A stretch of DNA of 64,000 bases from Flavobacterium ajazii (GTDB lineage: Bacteria; Bacteroidota; Bacteroidia; Flavobacteriales; Flavobacteriaceae): assembly GCF_010614725.1 (NCBI RefSeq), contig NZ_JAAEHL010000005.1:248001-312000 (forward strand). The letters are read 5' to 3'. The position numbers and the translations under genes were made by a program. Below are positions 33,185-41,771 of this stretch, in pieces (positions within the stretch are counted from its first letter, which is position 1; the number at the start of each line of letters is the position of its first letter). Below the pieces are notes generated by a model that was not told the DNA's origin, ran no database searches, and worked only from the letters and a program-made list of their open reading frames with translations.

Positions 33185-34180
33185 TTAGTTAAGCAATGAA
33201 TCTAATTGTTTTTGAAGTTCTGGAGAGGATGGTCTTTCTGCATCCGGATTTACAATATTTCCTTTTGGGTCGATTAAAATAAATCTCGGGATACCGGTTA
33301 CGCCATAACTTGTCACAAATTCAGATTCCCAATCTTTATCAGCAAATAATTGGATTCCGCCTAAGTTTTTATCGGCTACAAATTTCTTCCATTTCTCATT
33401 GTCTTTTTCCTTGTCAATTGAAATACTCACAAATTCAATATTTTTTCCATGATATTTCTCTTCAATTTTTTGCAAAAAAGGAATTTCTGCCCTGCAAGGC
33501 CCACACCAGGTTGCCCAAAGATCAATGTAAACATATTTTCCTTTAAGGTCAGAAAGTTTTGTTTTTCCTCCTTTATAATTTACATAATCGAAATCCGGTG
33601 ATGGTTTTCCTTTAAGTTTGTTTGTTTTCGCATTACTTGCATAAGCCTGCGCCGCATATTGATGAAATTGTACGAATGCATTTTTTACTGCGGTTTGAAA
33701 TTCTGCATCATATTTTCCATTTGCAAGGGTTTCATTATCCCACTTTTTCTTCGCTTCTAAAAGTGCAGCAAATTCTGTTTCGTCTTTAGAAAAAGCCTCA
33801 TTTTGAAATTTCTCATTGCTCAATGAGTACTGAGCCAGAAAATTGCTTTCATCAACTCCTTTTCCTTTATAAACAATCGTTTCATCAAATTGTTTTGCAT
33901 CCATAGTCAGATTTATTTCTGAATCAGGCTTTAAATACAAACTCGAAACTTCATGACCATCAGAAAATTGATAAAACCCCTTTGGAGCTTCAAAAGTAGC
34001 AGCAAAAATTCCTTTTTTGTTAATGGGAATAGCTTGTTTAAAATCATTTGCTCCTCGGATAACCAAGGTATCGCTATTTCTGTTCGTAATTTTAGCCGTA
34101 AATTTAATCTGATTCTTAGTTTGAGCATCAACGCCAAAAACGCTAAGCATAATCAAACCTAAAAGAATAACTTTTTTCAT
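33185..34180 (-). CDS. TlpA-family thiol:disulfide oxidoreductase with DUF4369-like N-terminus
   Basis: A 331-residue periplasmic protein with a signal peptide (about 1-20, ending VDAQ). Residues 25-115 form the beta-rich DUF4369-type domain common in Bacteroidota, 120-185 are helical, and the thioredoxin-like domain starts near 190 (GKPSPDFDYVNYKGG). The redox site WCGPC is at 225-229, with the cis-proline region YGVTGIPRFILIDPKG near 295. It is expected to reduce or isomerise disulfides in exported proteins or to serve cytochrome c maturation. It is a single-gene unit with a -7 box at 34216-34223. Confidence 0.88.
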   Translation of the reverse strand: MKKVILLGLIMLSVFGVDAQTKNQIKFTAKITNRNSDTLVIRGANDFKQAIPINKKGIFAATFEAPKGFYQFSDGHEVSSLYLKPDSEINLTMDAKQFDETIVYKGKGVDESNFLAQYSLSNEKFQNEAFSKDETEFAALLEAKKKWDNETLANGKYDAEFQTAVKNAFVQFHQYAAQAYASNAKTNKLKGKPSPDFDYVNYKGGKTKLSDLKGKYVYIDLWATWCGPCRAEIPFLQKIEEKYHGKNIEFVSISIDKEKDNEKWKKFVADKNLGGIQLFADKDWESEFVTSYGVTGIPRFILIDPKGNIVNPDAERPSSPELQKQLDSLLN

Positions 34181-34215
34181 ATGTGTGAAATTTATTTATT
34201 ATTTGTTTAGCAGAT

Positions 34216-34223
34216 CAAATCTA
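34216..34223 (-). promoter_or_regulatory. -7 box of the TlpA-family gene
   Basis: TAGATTTG on the minus strand (TAnnTTTG), 36 bases before the start at 34180. Confidence 0.45.
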
Positions 34224-34319
34224 AAGAAATTCTATGTTAGAAAATTAGGCATTAACAAAATATTTCAAATTTATAAGCATCATGTTATTACTTTTCTACA
34301 TTAATTTGAATTTTGTGTT

Positions 34320-34327
34320 TACTTTTG
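34320..34327 (+). promoter_or_regulatory. -7 box of aspS
   Basis: TACTTTTG (TAnnTTTG), 19 bases before the aspS ATG. TTTG elements occur upstream but not at ideal spacing. Confidence 0.5.
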
Positions 34328-34346
34328 CAGTCTAAAATTTTGATCA

Positions 34347-36098
34347 ATGTATAGAAGTCATAATTGTGGCGAATTAAATGCCTCAAATATTAATACCGAA
34401 GTTACACTTGCGGGCTGGGTTCAAAAATCACGCGATAAAGGATTTATGAATTGGGTTGATTTACGTGACCGTTATGGAATTACACAACTTATTTTCGACG
34501 AAAGCCGTACCGATAAAACCGTTTTTGAATTGGCAAAAACTCTTGGAAGGGAATTTGTAATTCAGGTAAAAGGAACTGTAATTGAGCGTGAAGCCAAAAA
34601 CAAAAACATTCCGACTGGTGAAATCGAAATTTTAGTTTCAGAATTAACGATTTTAAACACTGCTCTTACTCCTCCATTTACTATTGAAGATGAAACAGAT
34701 GGTGGAGAAGATATCAGGATGAAGTACCGTTATTTAGACATCAGAAGAAATCCGGTAAAAAACAGTTTATTATTCCGTCACAAAGTGGCAATGGAAGTTC
34801 GCAAATATCTTTCTGATTTAGATTTCTGCGAAGTTGAAACGCCTTACTTAATCAAATCAACTCCTGAAGGAGCAAGAGATTTCGTTGTACCAAGCCGTAT
34901 GAACGAAGGTCAGTTTTATGCATTACCGCAATCGCCACAGACTTTCAAACAGCTTTTAATGGTTGGGGGAATGGATAAATATTTCCAAATTGTGAAATGT
35001 TTCCGTGATGAAGATTTACGTGCAGACCGTCAGCCTGAGTTTACTCAGATTGACTGCGAAATGGCATTTGTAGAGCAAGAAGATATTCTAAATATTTTTG
35101 AAGGTCTGACAAGACATTTATTAAAAGAAATTAAAGGCATTGAAGTAGACAAATTCCCAAGAATTACCTACGATTATGCTATGAAAACATACGGAAATGA
35201 CAAACCGGACATTCGTTTCGGGATGAAATTTGGTGAATTAAACGAATTTGCACAGCACAAAGAATTCCCTGTATTCAATGCAGCTGAATTAGTTGTCGGA
35301 ATCGCTGTTCCCGGAGCAGGAAATTACACTCGTAAAGAAATCGACGGATTAATTGACTGGGTTAAACGTCCTCAGGTTGGTGCATCTGGAATGGTTTACA
35401 TAAAATGTAACGAAGACGGAACTTTCAAATCATCTGTAGATAAATTCTACGATAACGATGATTTGGCAAACTGGGCAAAAGCTACAGAAGCAAATCCTGG
35501 AGACATGATTTTTGTCCTTTCTGGACCAGCTAACAAAACTAGAGCGCAATTATCTGCACTTCGTATGGAATTGGCAACTCGTTTAGGATTGCGTAATCCA
35601 GAAGAATTTGCTCCGTTATGGGTTGTAGATTTCCCGTTATTAGAACTTGACGAAGAAAGTGGTCGTTATCATGCAATGCACCACCCATTTACTTCTCCAA
35701 AACCAGAAGATATGGCTTTATTAGAAACAGAACCGGGAAAAGTTCGTGCAAACGCATACGATATGGTTTTGAATGGAAACGAAATTGGAGGAGGATCTAT
35801 CCGTATTCACGATAAAGCGACACAACAGTTAATGTTCAAATATTTAGGATTTACTGAAGAAGAAGCAAAAGCACAATTTGGTTTCTTAATGGATGCTTTC
35901 CAGTTTGGAGCACCACCTCATGGAGGATTAGCATTTGGTCTTGACAGATTAGTAGCTATTTTAGGTGGTCAGGAAACTATTAGGGATTTTATTGCTTTCC
36001 CTAAAAACAATTCAGGCCGTGATGTTATGATTGATGCTCCGGCTGCAATTGATGAAGCGCAATTAAAAGAATTACACATTAAAATTGACCTTGTTTAA
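34347..36098 (+). CDS. aspS: Aspartyl-tRNA synthetase
   Basis: A 583-residue class II aminoacyl-tRNA synthetase of the bacterial type that charges tRNA-Asp. The N-terminal anticodon-binding OB-fold runs to about residue 110 ([20 protein letters not shown]). Motif 2 is [18 protein letters not shown] near residue 220 and motif 3 is [13 protein letters not shown] near 530. The bacterial GAD insertion domain lies between (about 290-420). Length is as expected. A monocistronic unit with its own -7 box and a hairpin terminator at 36122. Whether it is discriminating or also charges tRNA-Asn is not decided here. Confidence 0.96.
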   Translation: MYRSHNCGELNASNINTEVTLAGWVQKSRDKGFMNWVDLRDRYGITQLIFDESRTDKTVFELAKTLGREFVIQVKGTVIEREAKNKNIPTGEIEILVSELTILNTALTPPFTIEDETDGGEDIRMKYRYLDIRRNPVKNSLLFRHKVAMEVRKYLSDLDFCEVETPYLIKSTPEGARDFVVPSRMNEGQFYALPQSPQTFKQLLMVGGMDKYFQIVKCFRDEDLRADRQPEFTQIDCEMAFVEQEDILNIFEGLTRHLLKEIKGIEVDKFPRITYDYAMKTYGNDKPDIRFGMKFGELNEFAQHKEFPVFNAAELVVGIAVPGAGNYTRKEIDGLIDWVKRPQVGASGMVYIKCNEDGTFKSSVDKFYDNDDLANWAKATEANPGDMIFVLSGPANKTRAQLSALRMELATRLGLRNPEEFAPLWVVDFPLLELDEESGRYHAMHHPFTSPKPEDMALLETEPGKVRANAYDMVLNGNEIGGGSIRIHDKATQQLMFKYLGFTEEEAKAQFGFLMDAFQFGAPPHGGLAFGLDRLVAILGGQETIRDFIAFPKNNSGRDVMIDAPAAIDEAQLKELHIKIDLV

Positions 36099-36121
36099 TT
36101 TTACCGAGATAGTTTTATACC

Positions 36122-36153
36122 AAAAATGCAGTTGAAATTTCAGCTGCATTTTT
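36122..36153 (+). terminator. Terminator after aspS
   Basis: AAAAATGCAG-TTGAAA and TTTCAGCTGCATTTTT pair with one mismatch and run into T residues, 23 bases past the stop codon. Confidence 0.82.
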
Positions 36154-36406
36154 CTTTTTATTAAAAAATCATAAAAATTTTCGCAATATTGATTTTTTCA
36201 AAATATGAAATTCTTACAAATTATCGTTTTTTATATTCTTACAATTAATGATTCTCAAATAAGGGCATTTCATATAAAAAAACTTGCAATAAACCACGTA
36301 AAAACACTGGAAATCAATAATTTTTACAAAAAATTAACATGTACTTGTCTTTTGTATCAGTTAATATGTTACATTTGCTTTATTATAAATTATTATTACA
36401 ATTACA
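36154..36406 (+). other. AT-rich gap before the cold-shock gene
   Basis: About 250 bases without a credible gene. An open frame at 36205-36438 overlaps the cold-shock gene, has no domain and reads as AT-rich non-coding sequence. Apart from the promoter near its right end I see no hairpin or conserved element. Confidence 0.6.
36345..36377 (+). promoter_or_regulatory. Promoter of the cold-shock gene
   Basis: TTG (36345-36347), 22 bases, TACATTTG (36370-36377; TAnnTTTG), 29 bases before the start codon. The implied leader is short, unlike the long cold-responsive leader of E. coli cspA. Confidence 0.55.
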
Positions 36407-36601
36407 ATGCGTACAGGTACAGTAAAATTTTTCAATGAATCTAAAGGTTATGGATTCATTACAGACGAAGAAACAGGAAAGGACATCTTCGTTCACGCTT
36501 CAGGAATTAACGCGGAAGAATTACGCGAAGGTGACCGTGTAAGCTACGAAGAAGAAGAAGGAAGAAAAGGGAAAGTTGCTGCTAAAGTAGCAGTGATCTA
36601 A
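36407..36601 (+). CDS. Cold-shock domain protein
   Basis: A 64-residue single cold-shock domain that binds single-stranded RNA or DNA and acts as an RNA chaperone or antiterminator. RNP1 (KGYGFIT, residues 14-20) and RNP2 (DIFVHAS, residues 26-32) are intact. The acidic C-terminal half (EELREGDRVSYEEEEGRKGK) is typical of Bacteroidota copies. Monocistronic, with a promoter at 36345 and a perfect terminator at 36640. Whether it is cold-induced cannot be told. Confidence 0.93.
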   Translation: MRTGTVKFFNESKGYGFITDEETGKDIFVHASGINAEELREGDRVSYEEEEGRKGKVAAKVAVI

Positions 36602-36639
36602 GAAAAATATAGCATTTATTTTTTTTGCCTGAATGGTTT

Positions 36640-36674
36640 AAAACGTTTCGATTGATTTCGAAACGTTTTTTTTT
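36640..36674 (+). terminator. Terminator after the cold-shock gene
   Basis: AAAACGTTTCGA, loop TTGATT, TCGAAACGTTTT: 12 perfect pairs followed by T residues. Confidence 0.9.
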
Positions 36675-36775
36675 GCTTTCTTGTTAAAAAAATGTAAAAG
36701 TTTAACCTGTTATTTATAATCAATAAAAATTACACTTAAACCCTGTTCAGCACTATACTTAAATCCTTTTTTAGC

Positions 36776-36806
36776 TTGTGATTTACAGAGTTGAAACCTA
36801 TCTTTG
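36776..36806 (+). promoter_or_regulatory. Promoter of the nuo operon
   Basis: TTG (36776-36778), 20 bases, TATCTTTG (36799-36806; TAnnTTTG). It lies downstream of the TTG codon at 36791 and so fixes the nuoA start at the ATG at 36839. Confidence 0.65.
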
Positions 36807-36838
36807 TGGCTTATTTTTTAAGTAAAAACCCTAAGTTT

Positions 36839-37204
36839 ATGCAATCTGAACAATACAGCTATCTTCCTATTTTAATGCAGCTTATTCTGGCGGTAGGTTT
36901 TGTGGTAGGAACTATCATTATTTCCGGAAAATTAGGCCCAAAAAGAACCTCAGAAACTAAAGACAAAAATTTCGAATGTGGTATCGAATCGGTTGGTAAC
37001 GCACGTATTCCATTTTCAGTAAAATATTTCCTTGTGGCTATTTTATTTGTTCTGTTTGATGTAGAGGTAATTTTCCTTTATCCCTGGGCAGTAAACTTTA
37101 AAGAACTGGGAATTGAAGGAATGTTGAAAATGATTGTTTTTATGGCTTTACTTTTGGTTGGTTTTTTCTACATCATCAAAAAGAGAGCATTAGAATGGGA
37201 ATAA
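36839..37204 (+). CDS. nuoA: NADH-quinone oxidoreductase subunit A
   Basis: A 121-residue inner-membrane subunit of complex I with three helices. The conserved loop KNFECGIESVGNARIPFSVKY near residue 42 in the part NFECGIESVG marks the family, as does FDVEVIFLYPWA near 77. The ATG at 36839 gives the normal length; a longer frame from 36791 begins with TTG upstream of the -7 box and is rejected. It is the first of fourteen nuo genes in the canonical order. A 154-base gap follows before nuoB. Confidence 0.94.
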   Translation: MQSEQYSYLPILMQLILAVGFVVGTIIISGKLGPKRTSETKDKNFECGIESVGNARIPFSVKYFLVAILFVLFDVEVIFLYPWAVNFKELGIEGMLKMIVFMALLLVGFFYIIKKRALEWE

Positions 37205-37230
37205 AGAAATTTAAATATTTCAGATTTTAG

Positions 37231-37248
37231 TCCCGATAGTTATCAGGA
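37231..37248. repeat. Short degenerate palindrome in the nuoA-nuoB gap
   Basis: TCCCGATAGTTATCAGGA: TCC-GATA pairs with TATC-GGA across 18 bases. It resembles a palindrome (TCCCGATAGCTATCGGGA) often seen in intergenic DNA of this group; the resemblance is from memory. Confidence 0.4.
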
Positions 37249-37311
37249 TAGATTTGAAAAAAGAAATTTCTCAAGATATAATATTGATTTTTTTAAAATA
37301 TTGATTTCAAC

Positions 37312-37352
37312 TTTTAGATTTTTAAAATCTAAAATGAGGAATCTAAAATCTA
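37312..37352. repeat. 7-bp-periodic repeat before nuoB
   Basis: Units AAATCTA, AAATGAG, GAATCTA, AAATCTA run from 37325 to 37352 just before the nuoB start. TTTTAGATTT at 37312-37321 is the inverse of the unit and can pair with it. Confidence 0.6.
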
Positions 37353-37358
37353 AAATAA

Positions 37359-37907
37359 ATGAGCGATTCAAATGTAAATATGGTTGCCCCTCCTGAAGGT
37401 GTTGTTGGTGAAGGTTTTTTTGCCACAAAACTAAATGACGTTGTAGGTTTGGCACGCGCGAATTCTCTTTGGCCATTGCCTTTCGCAACTTCATGTTGCG
37501 GAATCGAATTTATGGCAACTATGGCGTCACATTACGACTTAGCACGATTTGGTTCTGAGCGTGTGAGTTTCTCACCCCGTCAGGCAGATATGCTGATGGT
37601 AATGGGAACTATTTCCAAAAAAATGGCTCCTATTTTAAGACAGGTTTACGAACAAATGTCTGAGCCACGCTGGGTAATTGCTGTTGGAGCCTGTGCTTCA
37701 TCAGGCGGAATTTTTGATACTTATTCCGTTTTACAAGGGATTGACAAAGTAATTCCGGTTGACGTTTACGTGCCTGGATGTCCTCCAAGACCTGAACAAA
37801 TTGTTGACGGCGTAATGAAACTTCAAGAATTGGTAAAAAGCGAATCTGTGAGACGAAGAAGCTCTCCGGAATACCAAGAATTATTAGCTTCCTATAATAT
37901 TTCATAA
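37359..37907 (+). CDS. nuoB: NADH-quinone oxidoreductase subunit B
   Basis: A 182-residue peripheral-arm subunit that carries cluster N2, the last iron-sulfur centre before quinone. The cysteine pattern is complete: the tandem pair in TSCCGIEFMA (near residue 47), GACASSGG (near 111) and PGCPPRPEQ (near 141). Length is normal. nuoC starts one base after its stop codon. Confidence 0.96.
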   Translation: MSDSNVNMVAPPEGVVGEGFFATKLNDVVGLARANSLWPLPFATSCCGIEFMATMASHYDLARFGSERVSFSPRQADMLMVMGTISKKMAPILRQVYEQMSEPRWVIAVGACASSGGIFDTYSVLQGIDKVIPVDVYVPGCPPRPEQIVDGVMKLQELVKSESVRRRSSPEYQELLASYNIS

Positions 37908-37908
37908 G

Positions 37909-38430
37909 ATGGCTTTAGAAAACACCCTAATTCAGGACAAACTTATAGAAACATTTGACTCAAGTGTTTTTAACTTTCAACAGGAAAGAGATATTTTTTC
38001 ATTTGAAACTTCTGCTGATAAAATTACAGCCCTGATTCTTTTTTTAAAAAATGATACTGATTTACGTTTTCACTTTTTAACTGATTTATGCGGTATCCAC
38101 TATCCGGATAACGAAACAGAACGTCAGTTTGCTATAGTATATCATTTGCACAATTGGTACGAAAACAAGCGTATTAGAATCAAAGTATTCCTTAACGGAG
38201 AAAAACCTGAAATAAAAACAATTTCAAATATCTTCCTGAGTTCAAACTGGATGGAAAGAGAAACATACGATTTTTATGGGGTAAACTTTATCGGTCATCC
38301 GCAATTGAAACGTATTTTAAATATGGATGAAATGGTTTCTTTCCCGATGAGAAAAGAATTCCCGATGGAAGACAGCGGAAGAACGGATAAAGATGACAGA
38401 TTCTTTGGAAGAACAACAACAAATTGCTAA
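37909..38430 (+). CDS. nuoC: NADH-quinone oxidoreductase subunit C
   Basis: A 173-residue 30-kDa-type subunit of the peripheral arm, separate from nuoD (in E. coli the two are fused). Family signature: ERETYDFYGVNFIGHPQLKR in part (WMERETYDFYGV) and FPMRKEFPME near residue 143. It helps form the quinone-site module with NuoB and NuoD. Confidence 0.94.
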   Translation: MALENTLIQDKLIETFDSSVFNFQQERDIFSFETSADKITALILFLKNDTDLRFHFLTDLCGIHYPDNETERQFAIVYHLHNWYENKRIRIKVFLNGEKPEIKTISNIFLSSNWMERETYDFYGVNFIGHPQLKRILNMDEMVSFPMRKEFPMEDSGRTDKDDRFFGRTTTNC

Positions 38431-38454
38431 AAATAAATAATTCAACATTATAAA

Positions 38455-39693
38455 ATGTCAGAACTATTATTATCACCAGAGCATCGTTATGCTAAAATAA
38501 TTAAGGAAAGACTGAATGAAGACGGAAGCGAGCTTTCTGTACTAAATTTAGGCCCTACGCACCCTGCAACACACGGTATTTTTCAAAATATTCTGTTGAT
38601 GGATGGTGAAAGAATTCTTGATGCTGAACCAACTATTGGTTACATTCACAGAGCTTTCGAAAAAATTGCCGAAAATCGTCCTTTTTACCAAATTACTCCT
38701 CTGACAGACCGTATGAACTATTGCTCCTCTCCTATTAATAATATGGGATGGTGGATGACTTTAGAGAAATTATTAGGTATCGAAGTACCTAAAAGAGCTC
38801 AATACTTAAGAGTTATCGTAATGGAATTGGCCCGTATTGCAGACCACCTGATCTGTAACTCAATTCTTGGTGTTGACACAGGAGCATATACCGGATTTTT
38901 ATACGTTTTCCAGTTTAGGGAAAAAATCTATGAAATCTATGAAGAAATTTGTGGAGCCCGTTTGACAACCAATATGGGAAGAATTGGTGGATTTGAAAGA
39001 GACTGGTCTCCGGAAGCATTCCGTAAATTAAATGTTTTCCTTGAAGAATTTCCAATTGCATGGAAAGAATTTGAAAACTTATTTGAAAGAAACAGAATTT
39101 TTATTGACAGAACTGTAAACGTAGGCGCTATTTCAGCTGAAAAAGCAATGGCTTATGGATTTACAGGTCCAAACTTACGTGCTGCCGGAGTCGATTATGA
39201 TGTACGTGTAGCACACCCTTACTCTTCTTACGAAGATTTTGAATTTACTGTTCCTGTTGGAAAATCAGGAGACACTTACGATCGTTTCTGTGTTCGTAAT
39301 GCCGAGGTTTGGGAAAGTTTAAGTATTATTCGTCAGGCTTTGGATAAAATGCCAGCTGGAAATGAATATCACGCAGAAGTACCTGATTATTACCTTCCTC
39401 CAAAAGAAGATGTATATACTTCAATGGAATCCTTGATTTATCACTTTAAGATTGTAATGGGAGAAGTTCCTGTACCTGTTGCAGAAATTTACCACCCTGT
39501 TGAAGGAGGAAATGGAGAAATCGGTTTTTATCTGGTTACAGACGGAAGCAGAACGCCATACAGATTACATTTCAGAAGACCTTGCTTTATATATTATCAG
39601 GCTTATCCGGAAATGATCAAAGGTGCTTTATTATCAGATGCAATTGTTATTTTGTCAAGTTTAAATGTAATTGCAGGAGAATTAGACGCATAA
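38455..39693 (+). CDS. nuoD: NADH-quinone oxidoreductase subunit D
   Basis: A 412-residue 49-kDa-type subunit that lines the quinone site. Family blocks are LNLGPTHPATHGIFQ near residue 30 (with the quinone-site histidine), GYIHRAFEKIAENR near 62, and GEVPVPVAEIYHPVEGGNGE near 342. Separate from nuoC by 24 bases. An 82-base gap with paired heptamer arrays follows before nuoE. Confidence 0.96.
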   Translation: MSELLLSPEHRYAKIIKERLNEDGSELSVLNLGPTHPATHGIFQNILLMDGERILDAEPTIGYIHRAFEKIAENRPFYQITPLTDRMNYCSSPINNMGWWMTLEKLLGIEVPKRAQYLRVIVMELARIADHLICNSILGVDTGAYTGFLYVFQFREKIYEIYEEICGARLTTNMGRIGGFERDWSPEAFRKLNVFLEEFPIAWKEFENLFERNRIFIDRTVNVGAISAEKAMAYGFTGPNLRAAGVDYDVRVAHPYSSYEDFEFTVPVGKSGDTYDRFCVRNAEVWESLSIIRQALDKMPAGNEYHAEVPDYYLPPKEDVYTSMESLIYHFKIVMGEVPVPVAEIYHPVEGGNGEIGFYLVTDGSRTPYRLHFRRPCFIYYQAYPEMIKGALLSDAIVILSSLNVIAGELDA

Positions 39694-39697
39694 AATG

Positions 39698-39764
39698 AAT
39701 TATAAATTTTGAATTGTAAATTATAAATGCCATAAACATTTAAAATTTAAAATTTAAGATTCAA
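39698..39764. repeat. Inverted pair of 7-bp arrays in the nuoD-nuoE gap
   Basis: Left array from 39698: AATTATA, AATTTTG, AATTGTA, AATTATA. Right array, 39737-39764: CATTTAA, AATTTAA, AATTTAA, GATTCAA. Read as arms, TTTTGAAT...AAATG on the left faces CATTT...ATTCAAAA on the right; the right arm has one more unit. It fills the gap between two nuo genes. Confidence 0.65.
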
Positions 39765-39775
39765 AATAATAAAAA

Positions 39776-40306
39776 ATGGAACGTAAACATTACAAACAAG
39801 AAATAAACATGACTGAAGCATTGATGAACCGCATCAATGAACTTATTAGTCATTATCCTGAAGGCAAACAAAAATCGGCTTTATTGCCTGTTTTACATGA
39901 AGTTCAGGATGCACATAACAACTGGCTTAGTATTGAACTACAGGATAAAGTGGCTGAGATTCTTCAGATAAAACCAATCGAGGTTTATGAAGTGGTTACT
40001 TTTTATACCATGTTCAACCAAAAACCAATTGGAAAATACATGTTTGAGTTTTGCCAGACTTCTTGTTGTTGTTTAAATGGTGCCGAAAATTTAATGGATT
40101 ATACTTCTGAAAAATTAGGCATTAAAATGGGAGAAACTACTCCTGACGGAATGTTTACCATTGCCGGTGTAGAATGTTTAGGTGCCTGTGGGTATGCTCC
40201 GATGTTACAATTAGGTGATTTCTACAAAGAAAAACTGACAGAAGACAAAATCGATCAGTTAATCGCTGATTGCAGAGACGATAAAATAATATTACACGAT
40301 AAATAA
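39776..40306 (+). CDS. nuoE: NADH-quinone oxidoreductase subunit E
   Basis: A 176-residue 24-kDa-type subunit with a thioredoxin-like [2Fe-2S] fold (cluster N1a). The ligand cysteines are in FCQTSCCCLNG (near residue 91) and VECLGACGYAPM (near 132). An alternative start at the methionine of MTEALMNR, 11 codons later, is possible. nuoF begins one base after the stop codon. Confidence 0.93.
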   Translation: MERKHYKQEINMTEALMNRINELISHYPEGKQKSALLPVLHEVQDAHNNWLSIELQDKVAEILQIKPIEVYEVVTFYTMFNQKPIGKYMFEFCQTSCCCLNGAENLMDYTSEKLGIKMGETTPDGMFTIAGVECLGACGYAPMLQLGDFYKEKLTEDKIDQLIADCRDDKIILHDK

Positions 40307-40307
40307 G

Positions 40308-41678
40308 ATGTCAAAGAAAATATTATTAGACAAAATCAATATTCCGGGTATTAAGACCTACGAAGTGTATCGTCAAAATGGCGGTTATGCTTCTGTAGAA
40401 AAAGCTTTAAAAACCCTTACTCCTGACGAAGTTGTTGAAGAAGTAAAAAAATCAGGTATTCGTGGTCGTGGTGGAGCTGGTTTCCCCGCTGGAATGAAAT
40501 GGAGTTTTATTGATAAAAAATCAGGAAAACCAAGACATTTAGTTTGTAATGCCGACGAATCTGAGCCAGGAACTTTTAAAGATCGTTATTTGATGGAATT
40601 CATTCCTCACTTATTGATCGAAGGAATGATTACTTCAAGTTTTGCCCTTGGCGCAAACCTATCGTACATCTACATTCGTGGAGAATACATGTGGGTTTTC
40701 AAAATTTTAGAAAAAGCAATCAACGAAGCAAGAGCTGCTGGTTGGTTAGGAAAAAATATATTAGGTACAGGTTACGATTTAGATTTATATGTTCACTGCG
40801 GAGCGGGAGCTTATATTTGTGGTGAAGAAACTGCACTTATTGAATCACTGGAAGGTAAAAGAGGAAATCCTCGTATTAAACCACCTTTCCCGGCTGTTTC
40901 AGGTCTTTGGGCAAATCCAACCGTGGTTAACAATGTTGAAACTATTGCTGCTGTGCCATGGATTATCAATAATTCTGGCGATGAGTATGCTAAAATTGGA
41001 ATTGGCCGTTCTACTGGAACTAAATTAATCTCGGCTTCTGGGCACATTAAAAACCCTGGAGTTTACGAAATTGAACTAGGTTTATCTGTAGATGAGTTCA
41101 TGAATTCTGATGAATATTTAGGAGGAATGTCTTCAAACAGACCTTTGAAAGCTTTAGTACCAGGAGGATCTTCTGTACCAATTTTACCGGCTGAATTGAT
41201 TTTTAAAACAGCAAATGGCGAGGATCGCTTAATGTCTTACGAATCCTTAAGTGATGGTGGTTTTGCTACCGGATCTATGCTAGGTTCAGGAGGATTTATC
41301 GTTTACAACGACACATCTTGTATCGTGAGAAATACATGGAATTTTGCACGTTTTTACCACCATGAATCTTGTGGACAATGTACACCATGCCGTGAAGGAA
41401 CCGGATGGTTAGAAAAAATATTACATCGTATTGAAAATGGTCACGGCCGTGAAGAAGATATCGAATTATTATGGAGTATTCAAAGCAAAATCGAAGGAAA
41501 CACGATTTGTCCGCTTGGTGACGCGGCTTCATGGCCTGTCGCAGCTGCTATTCGTCATTTCAAAGATGAATTTGAATACCATGTTCGTTTCCCTGAAAAA
41601 ATAAAACACAGAGATCATTTTGTAGCTGAACCGTTTTCGCAAGTAAAACATTTGGTAAACGGCAAGGTAATCATATAA
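40308..41678 (+). CDS. nuoF: NADH-quinone oxidoreductase subunit F
   Basis: A 456-residue 51-kDa-type subunit that binds NADH, FMN and a [4Fe-4S] cluster (N3). The NADH/FMN glycine-rich blocks are GRGGAGFPAGMKW near residue 54 and GAGAYICGEETALIESLEG near 165. The N3 ligands are in ESCGQCTPCREGTG near 352, with the fourth cysteine in NTICPLGDAA near 396. Electron entry point of the complex. Confidence 0.96.
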   Translation: MSKKILLDKINIPGIKTYEVYRQNGGYASVEKALKTLTPDEVVEEVKKSGIRGRGGAGFPAGMKWSFIDKKSGKPRHLVCNADESEPGTFKDRYLMEFIPHLLIEGMITSSFALGANLSYIYIRGEYMWVFKILEKAINEARAAGWLGKNILGTGYDLDLYVHCGAGAYICGEETALIESLEGKRGNPRIKPPFPAVSGLWANPTVVNNVETIAAVPWIINNSGDEYAKIGIGRSTGTKLISASGHIKNPGVYEIELGLSVDEFMNSDEYLGGMSSNRPLKALVPGGSSVPILPAELIFKTANGEDRLMSYESLSDGGFATGSMLGSGGFIVYNDTSCIVRNTWNFARFYHHESCGQCTPCREGTGWLEKILHRIENGHGREEDIELLWSIQSKIEGNTICPLGDAASWPVAAAIRHFKDEFEYHVRFPEKIKHRDHFVAEPFSQVKHLVNGKVII

Positions 41679-41771
41679 TAAAATATAAAAGAATTACGAA
41701 GTTATATAGTATTAAAAGGACAGCAAATCTTTTGAATAGCTAAACTTTCGACATTCAAATCATTAAGAGAG

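Noticed and set aside
36205..36438. A 77-codon plus-strand frame before and over the cold-shock gene start
   Set aside because: It overlaps the certain cold-shock gene and its promoter, has no domain or export signal and reads like translated AT-rich spacer.
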